Of a DNA stretch of 64,000 nucleotides, positions 20,668-30,484 are shown in pieces. Source of the DNA: Subtercola sp. Lineage in GTDB: Bacteria; Actinomycetota; Actinomycetes; Actinomycetales; Microbacteriaceae. The position numbers and the translations under genes were made by a program. The stretch is taken from assembly GCA_025463745.1 (NCBI GenBank), contig JAODBB010000061.1, positions 1 to 64,000 of the forward strand. Direction: 5' to 3'. How positions within the stretch are numbered: the first letter of the stretch is position 1; each line of letters opens with the position of its first letter. The notes below the pieces were generated by a model that ran no database searches, had not been told where the DNA came from, and saw only the letters and a list, made by a program, of their open reading frames with translations.

Positions 20668-22401
20668 ATGGGTACTGTTGCCGATACCATCGTCGAAATT
20701 CTCGAAGACTCCGGCGTGAAGCGGGTCTATGGGCTGCCTGGTGATTCGCTGAACGGGTTCACCGATGCGCTGCGGCGGGCGGGGAACATCACCTGGGAGC
20801 ACGTGCGACATGAGGAGGCTGCCGCATTCGCCGCCTCCTCCGAAGCGGCGCTCACGGGTGAGTTGGCGGTGTGCGCGGGAAGCTGCGGTCCGGGAAATCT
20901 CCATCTCATCAACGGCTTGTTCGACGCCAATCGCAGTCGCGTTCCTGTACTTGCGATCGCGGCGCAGATACCCGGCCCCGAGATCGGCAGCACGTACTTC
21001 CAGGAAACCCATCCGCAAGACCTGTTCCGTGAGTGCAGTGTGTACACCGAGCTGGTGAGCACGCCAGAGCAGTTGCCTCGCCTTCTCGAGATCGCGCTGC
21101 GTGCGGCAGTCGAGCAACGCGGCGTTGCAGTGCTCGTGATCCCCGGCGAGATATTCCTCAAGCAGAGCAATGGTCGCCGCAAGTCGGCCGCCATTCGGCA
21201 GGCGCACCGGGTCACCAGGCCCGCAGAAGCCGAGCTCCGGGCCGCCGCCGACATGCTGAACGCGGCGCATAAGGTCACGATCCTGGGTGGAGCGGGAACC
21301 GAGAACGCGCACGATCAGGTTCTCGCCATCGCTGAGAAACTGAAGGCGCCCATCGTGCACGCGCTGAGGGGCAAAGAATTTCTCTAATACGACAATCCCT
21401 ACGACGTCGGGATGACCGGGCTCCTGGGCTTCTCGTCTGGCTACCGGGCCATGGAGAACTGCGATGCGCTCCTCATGCTGGGCACCGATTTTCCGTACCA
21501 GCAGTTCTATCCCTCCAAGGCGAAGATCATCCAGGTGGACATCCGCGGCGAACACCTCGGGCGGCGCACGCCCATCGACCTCGGTCTCGTCGGCAGCGTG
21601 AGCGACACAGTGGATGCACTGCTTCCCCTTCTCGACAACCGCAGAGATACCAAACACCTGCACTCGTCGCGAGCGCACTACGCAAAGGCGCGAAAGAGCC
21701 TTGACGAGCTGGCCGACAACGACCGCAACCGGGCCCCCGTGCATCCGCAGTACGTCGCTCGGCTCATCAGTGAGCTGGCCAGCAACGACGCCGTGTTCAT
21801 TCCGGATGTCGGATCTCCCGTGGTGTGGGCCGCCCGCTATCTTGAAATGAACGGGTCTCGTCGACTCATCGGTTCGTTCTCGCATGGAACGATGGCGAAT
21901 GCCTTGCCGCATGCCATCGGCGCGCAGGCGGCGTTTCCCGGGCGACAGGTTATTGCCCTCGCCGGTGACGGTGGCCTTGCCATGCTGCTGGGAGAACTTC
22001 TGACTCTCCGCCAGCAGAAACTGCCGGTGAAGATCGTGGTCTTCAACAACGCCTCACTCAACTTCGTCGAACTCGAAATGAAGGCGGCCGGAATCGTCAA
22101 CTACGGTACGGCTCTCGACAATCCGAACTTCGCCGAGGTCGCTAACGCTATCGGACTGTTCGGTCAGCGTGTCGAGAAACCCGACGACCTGGAGGGCGCG
22201 CTGAAAGCCGCGTTCGAGCATGATGGGCCGGCACTCGTCGATGTCGTCACTGCCCGGCAGGAGCTTTCTGTGCCTCCCGCCATCACAGCTGAGCAGATAA
22301 AGGGATTCACTCTGTATGCGCTGCGCACAGTCGTGTCGGGCCGGGGCGACGAACTCATTGATCTCGCGGACACGAACGTATTGCGCCGGCTGTTCAGCTG
22401 A
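20668..22401 (+). pseudogene. Thiamine-pyrophosphate enzyme, pyruvate oxidase/pyruvate:quinone dehydrogenase-like, interrupted by in-frame TAA at 21385-21387
   Basis: MGTVADTIVEILEDSGVKRVYGLPGDSLNGFTDAL...[26 protein letters not shown] continues in the same frame to 22401. Confidence 0.8.
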
Positions 22402-22470
22402 GCGCGGCGGCCTGCCTGGATCCGGCGTCGCGCGAGACGTGTTCGCTGAGTAGACAGGGCCGCAAAAGCG

Positions 22471-24108
22471 CTACGCGACGCCGGTGTGTTCGAAGAAGGG
22501 GTTCACCGCGACATCCGGATCGATGACGACTTCGACGAGCAGAGGTCTGCGACCCCGCTCATCCAGAACGCGAGCCAGCTCCTCGAGGCCCTGCCGATTC
22601 CTCACCGTCACCGCGAGGCCGCCGAGCCCGACGGCGGTATCGGCGAACGACGGCCAGTCGAACAGGGCCAGTTCTGCATTCCGTCCGCCGTTTTTCAGAT
22701 GGAAGTACTCTGGGCCGTAACCGCGGTCGTTCACCACCACCAGGATCAGGTCGAGATCGTGTCTGACCGCCGAGTTGAACTCGGCGATATTCATCATCGT
22801 TGCTCCGTCGCCGGCGATGACGACCGTCGTATCGCCGGGATGACCGACGGCCGCTCCGAGGCCGGCTCCGAGAGCGAGCCCGATCGAGCCGAACGACGTC
22901 GTGACCAGCATGGTGCGGGGGTCGTCGACCTCCAGGTACCGTGCCGGTGCGCTCGTGAACCGGCCCGAATCGGATACGACCGTGCGGTTCGCGGGCAGCA
23001 TGTCGTTCAGACGGATGAGAAAGGTGCGGAGGTCGATCGACGAGTCATCGCTCTCGTCACGGAATTCGTCGTCAGGACGCCACCGCGACCGTGCTTCGCT
23101 GACGGTGGCGGCGAACGTCGAGGGTGCATGGTTCGCGAGCCGCGTCTGTATCGCCTCGAGGGCGGTTCGGGCATCCGATACCAGGCAGACATCGGTCGGA
23201 GTCCACCGCCCGAGCTGCTCGGGGTCGATGTCGCAGTGCAACACCGTCTTGCCGGCGAAGAGCAGATCGAGCCCGTTCGTGAAGCGATTGAGACTCGCGC
23301 CGAAGGCGACGATGCAATCGGATTCTGCGATGACAGTTTTCGCGAAGTCGGTGGCGAAATGGCCGCTGACGCCGATGCTTGCGTCGTAGCCGCTGAACAG
23401 ACCCTTCGCCTGGAGAGTGGTCGCGGCGGGAGCTCCGAGCAACCGCGCGAGCTGCACGAGAGCATTCTGCGCACCGGCGAGCACCACACCGCGACCGCCG
23501 ATGACGAGCGGCCGGCGGGCATGACGGAGTGCGTCGACGAATCGATCGAGTGCTGCTTCATCGGGCCGAACCCGCGGGCTCGGCGCCCGCGGAACGGCCT
23601 TTTCCTGCTCCTCGGCCTCGGTGTTCATCCAGTCGTAGGGCATCTCGAGTACGACGGGCGTCTGCAGGGCATCCGCCCGGCGAAGAGCGAGCGACAGGTC
23701 GGCGACGAGACTGCGCGGAGACCGCACCCTCACGAACTCGGCGCCGATCACGCGGGTGAGTGCTCGCTGGTCGATGCGTTGCACGTGCGTTTCTTCGCTC
23801 TCGGGTGGCACCCCCGTGATCAGCACGAGCGGGCTCTGACTGCGCACGACCTCGACGAGTGCGGTGATCGCATTGGTGAAACCAGGACCGCACGTCACTG
23901 TGGCCACGCCAGGCAGACCGGTCGTTCTGGCATAACCGTGGGCCATGAGCACTGCGGAGTCCTCGCGGGCGGCCGAGACGTACCTTCCGGCCGTGTGCTC
24001 TACGTATGATTCGACGAGGTGCATGTTCGCATCGCCCATCACGCCGAAGAGCGTGTGGACTCCTTCGTCATAGAGGTGTCGTGCCAGCAGTTCGTCGGTG
24101 GTGGGCAT
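22471..24108 (-). CDS. Thiamine pyrophosphate-binding enzyme (acetolactate synthase / 2-hydroxyacyl-CoA lyase-like)
   Basis: DELLARHLYDEGVHTLFGVMGDANMHLV, TVTCGPGFTNAITALVEV, GDGATMMNIAEFNSAVRHDLDLILVVVND. Confidence 0.85.
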   Translation of the reverse strand: MPTTDELLARHLYDEGVHTLFGVMGDANMHLVESYVEHTAGRYVSAAREDSAVLMAHGYARTTGLPGVATVTCGPGFTNAITALVEVVRSQSPLVLITGVPPESEETHVQRIDQRALTRVIGAEFVRVRSPRSLVADLSLALRRADALQTPVVLEMPYDWMNTEAEEQEKAVPRAPSPRVRPDEAALDRFVDALRHARRPLVIGGRGVVLAGAQNALVQLARLLGAPAATTLQAKGLFSGYDASIGVSGHFATDFAKTVIAESDCIVAFGASLNRFTNGLDLLFAGKTVLHCDIDPEQLGRWTPTDVCLVSDARTALEAIQTRLANHAPSTFAATVSEARSRWRPDDEFRDESDDSSIDLRTFLIRLNDMLPANRTVVSDSGRFTSAPARYLEVDDPRTMLVTTSFGSIGLALGAGLGAAVGHPGDTTVVIAGDGATMMNIAEFNSAVRHDLDLILVVVNDRGYGPEYFHLKNGGRNAELALFDWPSFADTAVGLGGLAVTVRNRQGLEELARVLDERGRRPLLVEVVIDPDVAVNPFFEHTGVA

Positions 24109-24129
24109 GTGATCCTCGCCTCCCCCCCC

Positions 24130-25326
24130 TCAGACGGCACCGGATGCGCGCAGCCCGGCGATGCGGTCGTCGTCATAGCCGAGCAGGTCGCGAAGTACGT
24201 CGGTGGTGTCTGCGCCGGCGCTATGCGGGGCCGTGAACTCGACCGGTGATGCCGACATGTGCACGGGCCAGCCAGGGATGACCGTGCGGCCACGGTCTGG
24301 AACGTCGATTGCGGCCATCGCGCCGCGCTCGAGCAGGTACGCGTCGCGTGTGAGTTCGTCTGTCGAGAGAACGGGCCCCACTCCGATCTGCTGCTCACCG
24401 AGCAAGGTCATCACCTCGTTCTTCGTGTGCTGACCGGTCCATTCCGACAGCAGCGCATCGACGAACTCGACGTTCTCGAATCGCAATCGCGACGAACCCA
24501 GTCGCGGATCGTCGGCCAGGTCTGCCCGCCCGATGGCGGCCAGTAGACGCAACCACTCGTCTTCGCTGCGGGGATGCACGTGGATGTAGCACCAGTCGTT
24601 CGGGCCGAAAGGTGCGCAGTGATACGCGTTGGAGGGTGCTGAGGAGAGTGAGGGGAACCCTTCGTTGCCGACACGAGGTGTCGCCTCGCCCTCGAGCATC
24701 TGATGCACGAACGCGGTGCGGCTGAGTGCGATCACGGCGTCTTGCAGGGCGACCTCGATGCGCTGGCCGCGACCCGTGTGCTCCCGTTGCAGAACGGCAG
24801 CGAGCACTCCGATCGTCGCATAGAGCCCCGATGAGCTGTCGCCGATGTTCACTCCCGACCGCATCGGCGGGCCGTCCGGTCTGCCGGTGATGCTCATCGC
24901 GCCGCCCATCGCCTGCGCGATCGGATCGTAAGATCGATAATTGGCGTACGGGGAATCGCTTCCGAACCCCTGGATCTGGAGGCAGATCAGTCGCGGGTTC
25001 ACCTGCGAGACGGCGTCGTAGTGCAGCCCCAGCCGCTCCATCACGCCGGGGCCGAAGTTGTCGACCAGAATGTCGGCTCGCCGGAGCAGCTCCATCATCA
25101 CAGCCAGGCCATCCGGAGACTTCAGATTCAGCGTCATTGAGCGCTTGTTCATGTTGACCGTGGGGAAGCTCGGGATCAGACGGTCGGGCGGACCGCCCGG
25201 CCTCTCGATCTTGATGACGTCTGCGCCCAGGAAGGCGAGAGCCTGCGTTGCCACCGGCCCGGCCTCGAAATGCGAGAGATCGATGATCGTCAACCCGTCG
25301 AGCGCCAAGGGGGTGGTGCGGGTCAC
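24130..25326 (-). CDS. CaiB/BaiF (class III, Frc-like) CoA-transferase
   Basis: LDGLTIIDLSHFEAGPVATQALAFLGADVIKIERPGGPPDR, DILVDNFGPGVMERLGL; GTG start chosen at 25326 (ORF extends to 25362). Confidence 0.9.
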   Translation of the reverse strand: MTRTTPLALDGLTIIDLSHFEAGPVATQALAFLGADVIKIERPGGPPDRLIPSFPTVNMNKRSMTLNLKSPDGLAVMMELLRRADILVDNFGPGVMERLGLHYDAVSQVNPRLICLQIQGFGSDSPYANYRSYDPIAQAMGGAMSITGRPDGPPMRSGVNIGDSSSGLYATIGVLAAVLQREHTGRGQRIEVALQDAVIALSRTAFVHQMLEGEATPRVGNEGFPSLSSAPSNAYHCAPFGPNDWCYIHVHPRSEDEWLRLLAAIGRADLADDPRLGSSRLRFENVEFVDALLSEWTGQHTKNEVMTLLGEQQIGVGPVLSTDELTRDAYLLERGAMAAIDVPDRGRTVIPGWPVHMSASPVEFTAPHSAGADTTDVLRDLLGYDDDRIAGLRASGAV

Positions 25327-25372
25327 TGGTTCCTCCACGTGGAAAACTCCTCCTCGAGTCATCTGGCCGCCC

Positions 25373-25389
25373 GACCGAGCGATCGCTTA
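25373..25389. promoter_or_regulatory. Putative operator, regulon palindrome site 1
   Basis: gaccgagcgatcgctta; AGCGATCGCT core is a perfect palindrome; in divergent gap. Confidence 0.7.
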
Positions 25390-25490
25390 GGCTTAGTCAG
25401 GCTAGCAGCCGCATACCAGATCGACTAGATACAGCGAGGTATTGATGCAACCAGATATCAGATGCACCACAGCGAGTCGGGCCCGGAAAC

Positions 25491-26594
25491 GTGTCCGGTA
25501 AGGCGCTGCTGGTCGGTGGTACGGCGGCTACCGGCCCGTATATCGTCGACGAGCTCGTCGCTCAAGGGTTCGACGTCACCGTCTACCACCGCGGAACCCA
25601 CGAGGTGCCGATGCAGCACGACGTTCGGCACCTCCACGGCGATCCGCATTTCGCCGAATCGATCGAGCGTGACCTGGCTGGGCAGACGTGGGATCTCGCC
25701 GTGGTCACCTACGGACGCACGCGGATTCTCGAGGAGCAGTTGCGCGATCGCACGGATCGACTGATCACGGTCGGCGGCACCCCTGTGCTGAAGGGCTGGC
25801 ATCATCTGCGCAACGAGCACTTCGCCCAGGCGGGAGGCCCCGTGGGGGTGCTCGCAACCGAGACGTACCCGTACGAACAGAACGGCGTCGATCGCCTCGT
25901 CGACAAGATGATCGAAACCGAGCAGCAGCTCATCGACGCCCACGACAAGGGCTACTACAGCCTCACGCATCTGCGCTATCCGGTCGTCTACGGCAAGTAC
26001 AACGTGCTGGGCTTCGAGCCCGCCGTGCTCGCCCGAATTCGGGATGCCCGCCCGGTGTTTGTGACGATCGACGGGGGTCAGCAGCTCGCGACCCGCATTG
26101 CGGCCCCGAATGCCGCTCACGCGATCGGGCTCGCCGCCCGGCAACCGGAAGCGGCCTCCGGCCAGATCTACAACGTCGGCGACGACGAGCAGTTCACCCT
26201 GCGGCAGTGGGTGGAGCTCGTGGCATCCCACGCCGGTCACGACTTTCGGTTCGTCGACGTGCCGTCTGACCTTGTCGTGACGGGGGCGCTGCCCGCGATG
26301 GATGGCGCTCGCGGTGCCGGGCGTTTCCACCGCCTGACGAGTACAGCCAAAATCAAGACCCAGCTGGGCTACGAAGACGTGGTCTCACCGTCTGAATGGG
26401 TCGCCGAATCCCTTGCCTGGGGATTCGAGCAGCTGCCGCCGGAGAGTCCGGTGGACGAGTACCGGCTCGAAGACGAGCTGATCGCAACGTGGAGCCTGAT
26501 TCTGCAGGAGCAGGGGCCTGCCCTCAGTTCGGCGGCGCGCTTTCGGCACCCGTACGATCATCCGGCCTCCCCCTCCGAGGGTCAGACGCTCTAG
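25491..26594 (+). CDS. NAD-dependent epimerase/dehydratase family protein (extended SDR)
   Basis: GTG start; ALLVGGTAATGPYIVDELVAQGFDVTVYHRG. Confidence 0.82.
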   Translation: MSGKALLVGGTAATGPYIVDELVAQGFDVTVYHRGTHEVPMQHDVRHLHGDPHFAESIERDLAGQTWDLAVVTYGRTRILEEQLRDRTDRLITVGGTPVLKGWHHLRNEHFAQAGGPVGVLATETYPYEQNGVDRLVDKMIETEQQLIDAHDKGYYSLTHLRYPVVYGKYNVLGFEPAVLARIRDARPVFVTIDGGQQLATRIAAPNAAHAIGLAARQPEAASGQIYNVGDDEQFTLRQWVELVASHAGHDFRFVDVPSDLVVTGALPAMDGARGAGRFHRLTSTAKIKTQLGYEDVVSPSEWVAESLAWGFEQLPPESPVDEYRLEDELIATWSLILQEQGPALSSAARFRHPYDHPASPSEGQTL

Positions 26595-27703
26595 CCCTCT
26601 GGGAACATGATGATCTGCCGGATGCCGTGGCCGTCGGCGAGCTCGTCCATCGCGTGATTGATCGAGTCGAGTTGGATGCGCGAGGAGATCAGGTTCTCGA
26701 GGGGCAGCCGGCCCTGGCGCCACAGCTCTTCGTAGCGGGGGATGTCTCTGCTCGGTACGGCGGATCCGAGGTAGCTGCCGATGATCGTGCGCGCCTCCGC
26801 CGTGAGGCCGAGAGGGGCGATCGATGAGCGTGCGTCGGGAGCAGGCAATCCGACCGTGACCGTTCGGCCACCGGGTGCGGTGAGCAGCACGGCGGTCTCG
26901 AATGCCCGTGGATGCCCGGCAGCCTCCACGACCACGGCCCCCTTGATGCCGGCGGCGACCGCCTCGTCGGGTGTGTAGACGGAGGTCGCGCCGATCGAGA
27001 GGGCGAAGTCGAGCTTCTCGGGCAGCGCATCGACGCCGATCACCTCGCCGAGCTGGAGTGATAGAGCCGTGATCAGTGCCGCCACGCCGACACCGCCGAG
27101 GCCCACCACGATGATGGTGTCGCCTTCGCGGGGCTCGCCTGCGTTCACCACAGCGCCGCCGCCGGTGAGCACAGCGCAGCCGAGCACGGCGGCGATCTCC
27201 GGCGGCACATCGGCGCCGATCTTGACCACCGAGTGCCGGTTGACGACGGCGCGGTCGGCGAATCCGGAGACCCCGAGGTGGTGGTTCACGATCTCTTCGC
27301 CCCGGTGCAGGCGCAGACCGCCGTCGAGCAGCGTGCCGGCATTGTTCGCGGCGCTGCCCAGTGTGCAGGGGAGTCGTCCCTCCGTCTGGCAGTTCGCGCA
27401 CTCTCCGCAGCGTGGCAGGAAGGCCATCGTCACGTGGTCGCCGACCGCGAGATCATCCACGCCGAAACCGAGGGCCTCGACGATGCCCGCCGCCTCGTGG
27501 CCGAGCAGCATAGGCATCGGGCGCGGGCGGGATCCGTTCACGACCGAGAGGTCGGAATGGCAGATTCCGGCGGCCTGGATGCGCACGAGGACTTCACCCG
27601 GGCCCGGCGGGTCGAGTTCGAGTTCGACGATAGTAAGCGGCAGTGACTCGGCGTATGGCCGCTGCTTGCCGAGTTCTTCGAGTACCGCTCCGGTGATTCT
27701 CAT
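26591..27703 (-). CDS. Zn-dependent alcohol dehydrogenase
   Basis: VRIQAAGICHSDLSVVNG, GHEAAGIVE, CGECANCQTEGRLPC zinc motif, VVGLGGVGVAA. Confidence 0.93.
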   Translation of the reverse strand: MRITGAVLEELGKQRPYAESLPLTIVELELDPPGPGEVLVRIQAAGICHSDLSVVNGSRPRPMPMLLGHEAAGIVEALGFGVDDLAVGDHVTMAFLPRCGECANCQTEGRLPCTLGSAANNAGTLLDGGLRLHRGEEIVNHHLGVSGFADRAVVNRHSVVKIGADVPPEIAAVLGCAVLTGGGAVVNAGEPREGDTIIVVGLGGVGVAALITALSLQLGEVIGVDALPEKLDFALSIGATSVYTPDEAVAAGIKGAVVVEAAGHPRAFETAVLLTAPGGRTVTVGLPAPDARSSIAPLGLTAEARTIIGSYLGSAVPSRDIPRYEELWRQGRLPLENLISSRIQLDSINHAMDELADGHGIRQIIMFPEG

Positions 27704-28647
27704 GACGACTCCTTGATGAAGGTCGCGACGCGGTCGATGTACCGTCGACCGGTATCGACCTTGCCCGCTGAAGTGAAGATACCGTGGATGTGGTGCGGGA
27801 GATGGTGGTGCTCCACGTGCCCCCCCTGTCTTGCTAGGTATCCCGCATAGGCGATGCCCTCGTCGCTGAGCGGGTCGAGGCCGACGGTGACGATGAAGGC
27901 TCGGGGCGGCTCTGAGACCGGTGTCTGCAGGCGAAGCGGCGAGGCGCGCGGGTCGAGCGCGTCTTCGGCGCGCGCCAGGTACAGGTCGCGGAACCAGCGC
28001 ATCGAGGCGCCCGTCAGGGGAAAGCCCTCGTCGATCCTCGTGTACGACTCGGGCTCGGCCCCGAGATCGGTCACCGGATGAATGAGAACCTGGGCGACGA
28101 TCCGAGTGCCCTGAACAGCGAGCGCGGGGTCGTTCGCGAGTGCGGCGACCATCGCTCCGCCGGCGCTGTCGCCCACCAGGGTGAGGCGCAGCGGATCGAC
28201 GCCGAGCTTCTCGGCGTTGTCGCGGATGAACTCCAGACTGCTGACGCAGTCGGAGAGCGGCACGGGAAACCTGTGTTCGGGGGCGAGTCGGTAGTCGACC
28301 GCGAAGAGACTGCGTGTGGTGCGGGTCGCGAGTCGCCGAGCCAGCAGATCGTGGGAATCGAGGCTCCCGAGAACCCAGCCTCCGCCGTGCACCATGACCA
28401 CTGCGGGTTCCGCGGCGCCGGCCGCTGTCGGCAGGTACTGCCGAATCCGAATCGTCCCGCCCTCCACGCCGACCTCGTGGTCGATCGTCTGCGCTGCCAC
28501 ATCCTGGATCCCGTTCGCCGCGCACGAGCGTTCGTAATTGGCGCGGGAGATCTCGACCGACGCCGTGCCGAACGATGCCGAGCCGTTGTCGCGGAAGGCG
28601 GCGATGAGCGTGACCGCGTCTGGGGCGATCGACTCGAGGGGGATCAT
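27700..28647 (-). CDS. Alpha/beta hydrolase, HSL-like esterase
   Basis: VMVHGGGWVLGS, LVGDSAGGAMVAAL; ATGA overlap with both neighbours. Confidence 0.92.
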   Translation of the reverse strand: MIPLESIAPDAVTLIAAFRDNGSASFGTASVEISRANYERSCAANGIQDVAAQTIDHEVGVEGGTIRIRQYLPTAAGAAEPAVVMVHGGGWVLGSLDSHDLLARRLATRTTRSLFAVDYRLAPEHRFPVPLSDCVSSLEFIRDNAEKLGVDPLRLTLVGDSAGGAMVAALANDPALAVQGTRIVAQVLIHPVTDLGAEPESYTRIDEGFPLTGASMRWFRDLYLARAEDALDPRASPLRLQTPVSEPPRAFIVTVGLDPLSDEGIAYAGYLARQGGHVEHHHLPHHIHGIFTSAGKVDTGRRYIDRVATFIKESS

Positions 28648-30113
28648 GAGGCCGCCTCGGTCAGCAGGTAGTCGGAGGACTGCCACTCATCGGCGAGAGC
28701 GCGATACTCCTCGACGGTGCCAGACCAGTTGTTGACGACCTTACCCGATGCGTCTTTGTACCAGCTCGAGCAGTCGGCGGTGAACGCTGAGCCTTGCAGC
28801 TGGGTCTGCACGCGCTCGTTGAACGCGGCGAGCACCTCACCGCGCACCTCGATCGCTGCACCACGCTGCTGCAACAGCGCGTCTAAGACGGCGACGACAT
28901 AGTCTTGCTGCGTCTCGAGCATCGTCATTATCGAGTTGTGATTGAGGTTCGTGTTCGGTCCGTAGAGCATGAAGAGGTTGGGAAAACCGTCGACGGTCAT
29001 GCCGAGATAGGCCTCCGCTCCCTCGCTCCAGCGCTCCGCGAGGTCGGCTCCGTCTCTGCCGGTGACGACCGTGTCGCCCTGAAACGCCTGACTGCGGAAT
29101 CCGGTGCCGAACACGATGACGTCGGCCTCGTGCACGACGCCGTCGACGGTGCGCACGCCGGTCGGCACCACGCTGTCGATGGCCTCCGTGACGAGTTCGA
29201 CGTTGTCACGCATCAGCGCAGGGAAGTAGTCGTCAGAGCGGAGGATGCGCTTGCAGCCGAACTCATATGTAGGCGTGAGCTTGGCGCGAAGAACCGGATC
29301 GGGTACCTGACTCTCGAGATGGGCGAGCGCGATCGCCATGCCTGCCGCCTGCTCTTCGGTTCCCACGCGCGTTCTGCGAAAGCCGTTCTCCCGAAACTCG
29401 TGCAAGTCATGACGGCTCTGCTCGAACAGCTCCGGAGAGGCTTCGTAGGCGTCGAGCTGTTCGTCGGTGAAGACGATCTGGTTGCGCGGCATGATCCAGT
29501 TCGCGCTGCGCTGGAACACCTCGAGTGAGGCGGCGATCGGGGCGATCTCGGGTACGTACTGCACGGCGCTGGCGGCGTTGCCGATGCTGATGACGCGCTT
29601 GCCGGTCAGGTCGATGTCGTGCCGCCAGCGGGCTGAGTGAAAGGTTTCGCCGTGAAACTGTTCGAGCCCGCGCACGTCGGGGGCGTATGGCGTACCGAGC
29701 TGCCCCCAGGCCGTGACGAGGAAGCGCGCGCGATACTCCTCACCCCGGCCCGTTCGCACAAGCCACTCTGCGCTGTCGTCGTGCCACTGTGCAGAGACCA
29801 CCTCTTCGCCGAGCCGAAGATGGTCTCGCAGGGTGAACTCGTCGGCCAGGCGGTTGACGTAGCCGCGCAGTTCGTCGCGCCCGGCGTACATGCGGCTGAC
29901 GCGCAGGTGCGGAGCGAAGCTGTAGCAGTAGAGGTGCGCCTCGGTGTCGCAGGCGGCACCGGGGTAGTCGTTGTCTCGCCAGACACCGCCGATGTCGTCG
30001 GCTCGCTCGAGAATCACGAACCCGTCTACACCCGCGCGTGTGAGCTGCGCGGCCATGCCTAAACCGCCGAAGCCCGCACCGATGATCAAGACCTCGAACG
30101 TTGAACCGGTCAT
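28644..30113 (-). CDS. Flavin-containing Baeyer-Villiger-type monooxygenase
   Basis: VLIIGAGFGGLGMAAQL, DIGGVWRDNDYPGAACD, FHGETFHSARWRHD (BVMO-like motif), GNAASAVQYVPEIA. Confidence 0.9.
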   Translation of the reverse strand: MTGSTFEVLIIGAGFGGLGMAAQLTRAGVDGFVILERADDIGGVWRDNDYPGAACDTEAHLYCYSFAPHLRVSRMYAGRDELRGYVNRLADEFTLRDHLRLGEEVVSAQWHDDSAEWLVRTGRGEEYRARFLVTAWGQLGTPYAPDVRGLEQFHGETFHSARWRHDIDLTGKRVISIGNAASAVQYVPEIAPIAASLEVFQRSANWIMPRNQIVFTDEQLDAYEASPELFEQSRHDLHEFRENGFRRTRVGTEEQAAGMAIALAHLESQVPDPVLRAKLTPTYEFGCKRILRSDDYFPALMRDNVELVTEAIDSVVPTGVRTVDGVVHEADVIVFGTGFRSQAFQGDTVVTGRDGADLAERWSEGAEAYLGMTVDGFPNLFMLYGPNTNLNHNSIMTMLETQQDYVVAVLDALLQQRGAAIEVRGEVLAAFNERVQTQLQGSAFTADCSSWYKDASGKVVNNWSGTVEEYRALADEWQSSDYLLTEAAS

Positions 30114-30197
30114 GCGGGTAGTCCTCTCTGCCGACGACGTGCCCGCGCCCGCATGTCCTCGAATTACGCACGATCCTAGCTCGTAGAAGGCGCCAAA

Positions 30198-30214
30198 GCG
30201 AGCGCACGGTCGGT
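30198..30214. promoter_or_regulatory. Putative operator, regulon palindrome site 2
   Basis: gcgagcgcacggtcggt; reverse strand accgaccgtgcgctcgc; upstream of BVMO operon. Confidence 0.6.
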
Positions 30215-30356
30215 AAGGCGATATCGGATGTCTTCAGCGAGGCGACGTGCGTCACGGTGCGGCACCGGGGCATTTCGCGCTCATTTCCCGTGAGTCTCAC
30301 AGACCAGCTTGACAGGGCGCCGCACATACCTGCAGACTCAGGACGTGCAAACCGCC

Positions 30357-30370
30357 CGAGCGATCGGTCG
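30357..30370. promoter_or_regulatory. Putative operator, regulon palindrome site 3
   Basis: cgagcgatcggtcg, 6 of 7 pairs palindromic; upstream of Liv-type operon. Confidence 0.65.
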
Positions 30371-30484
30371 CGTACAAAAATAGCTGAACAGACCGGTGGA
30401 ATCGTCACGCTCCTCCTGCAAATGGGGCACCACCAGCATCCCGCACCAACACACAGCCCACCGCAACGATGCGATTGGAACATC

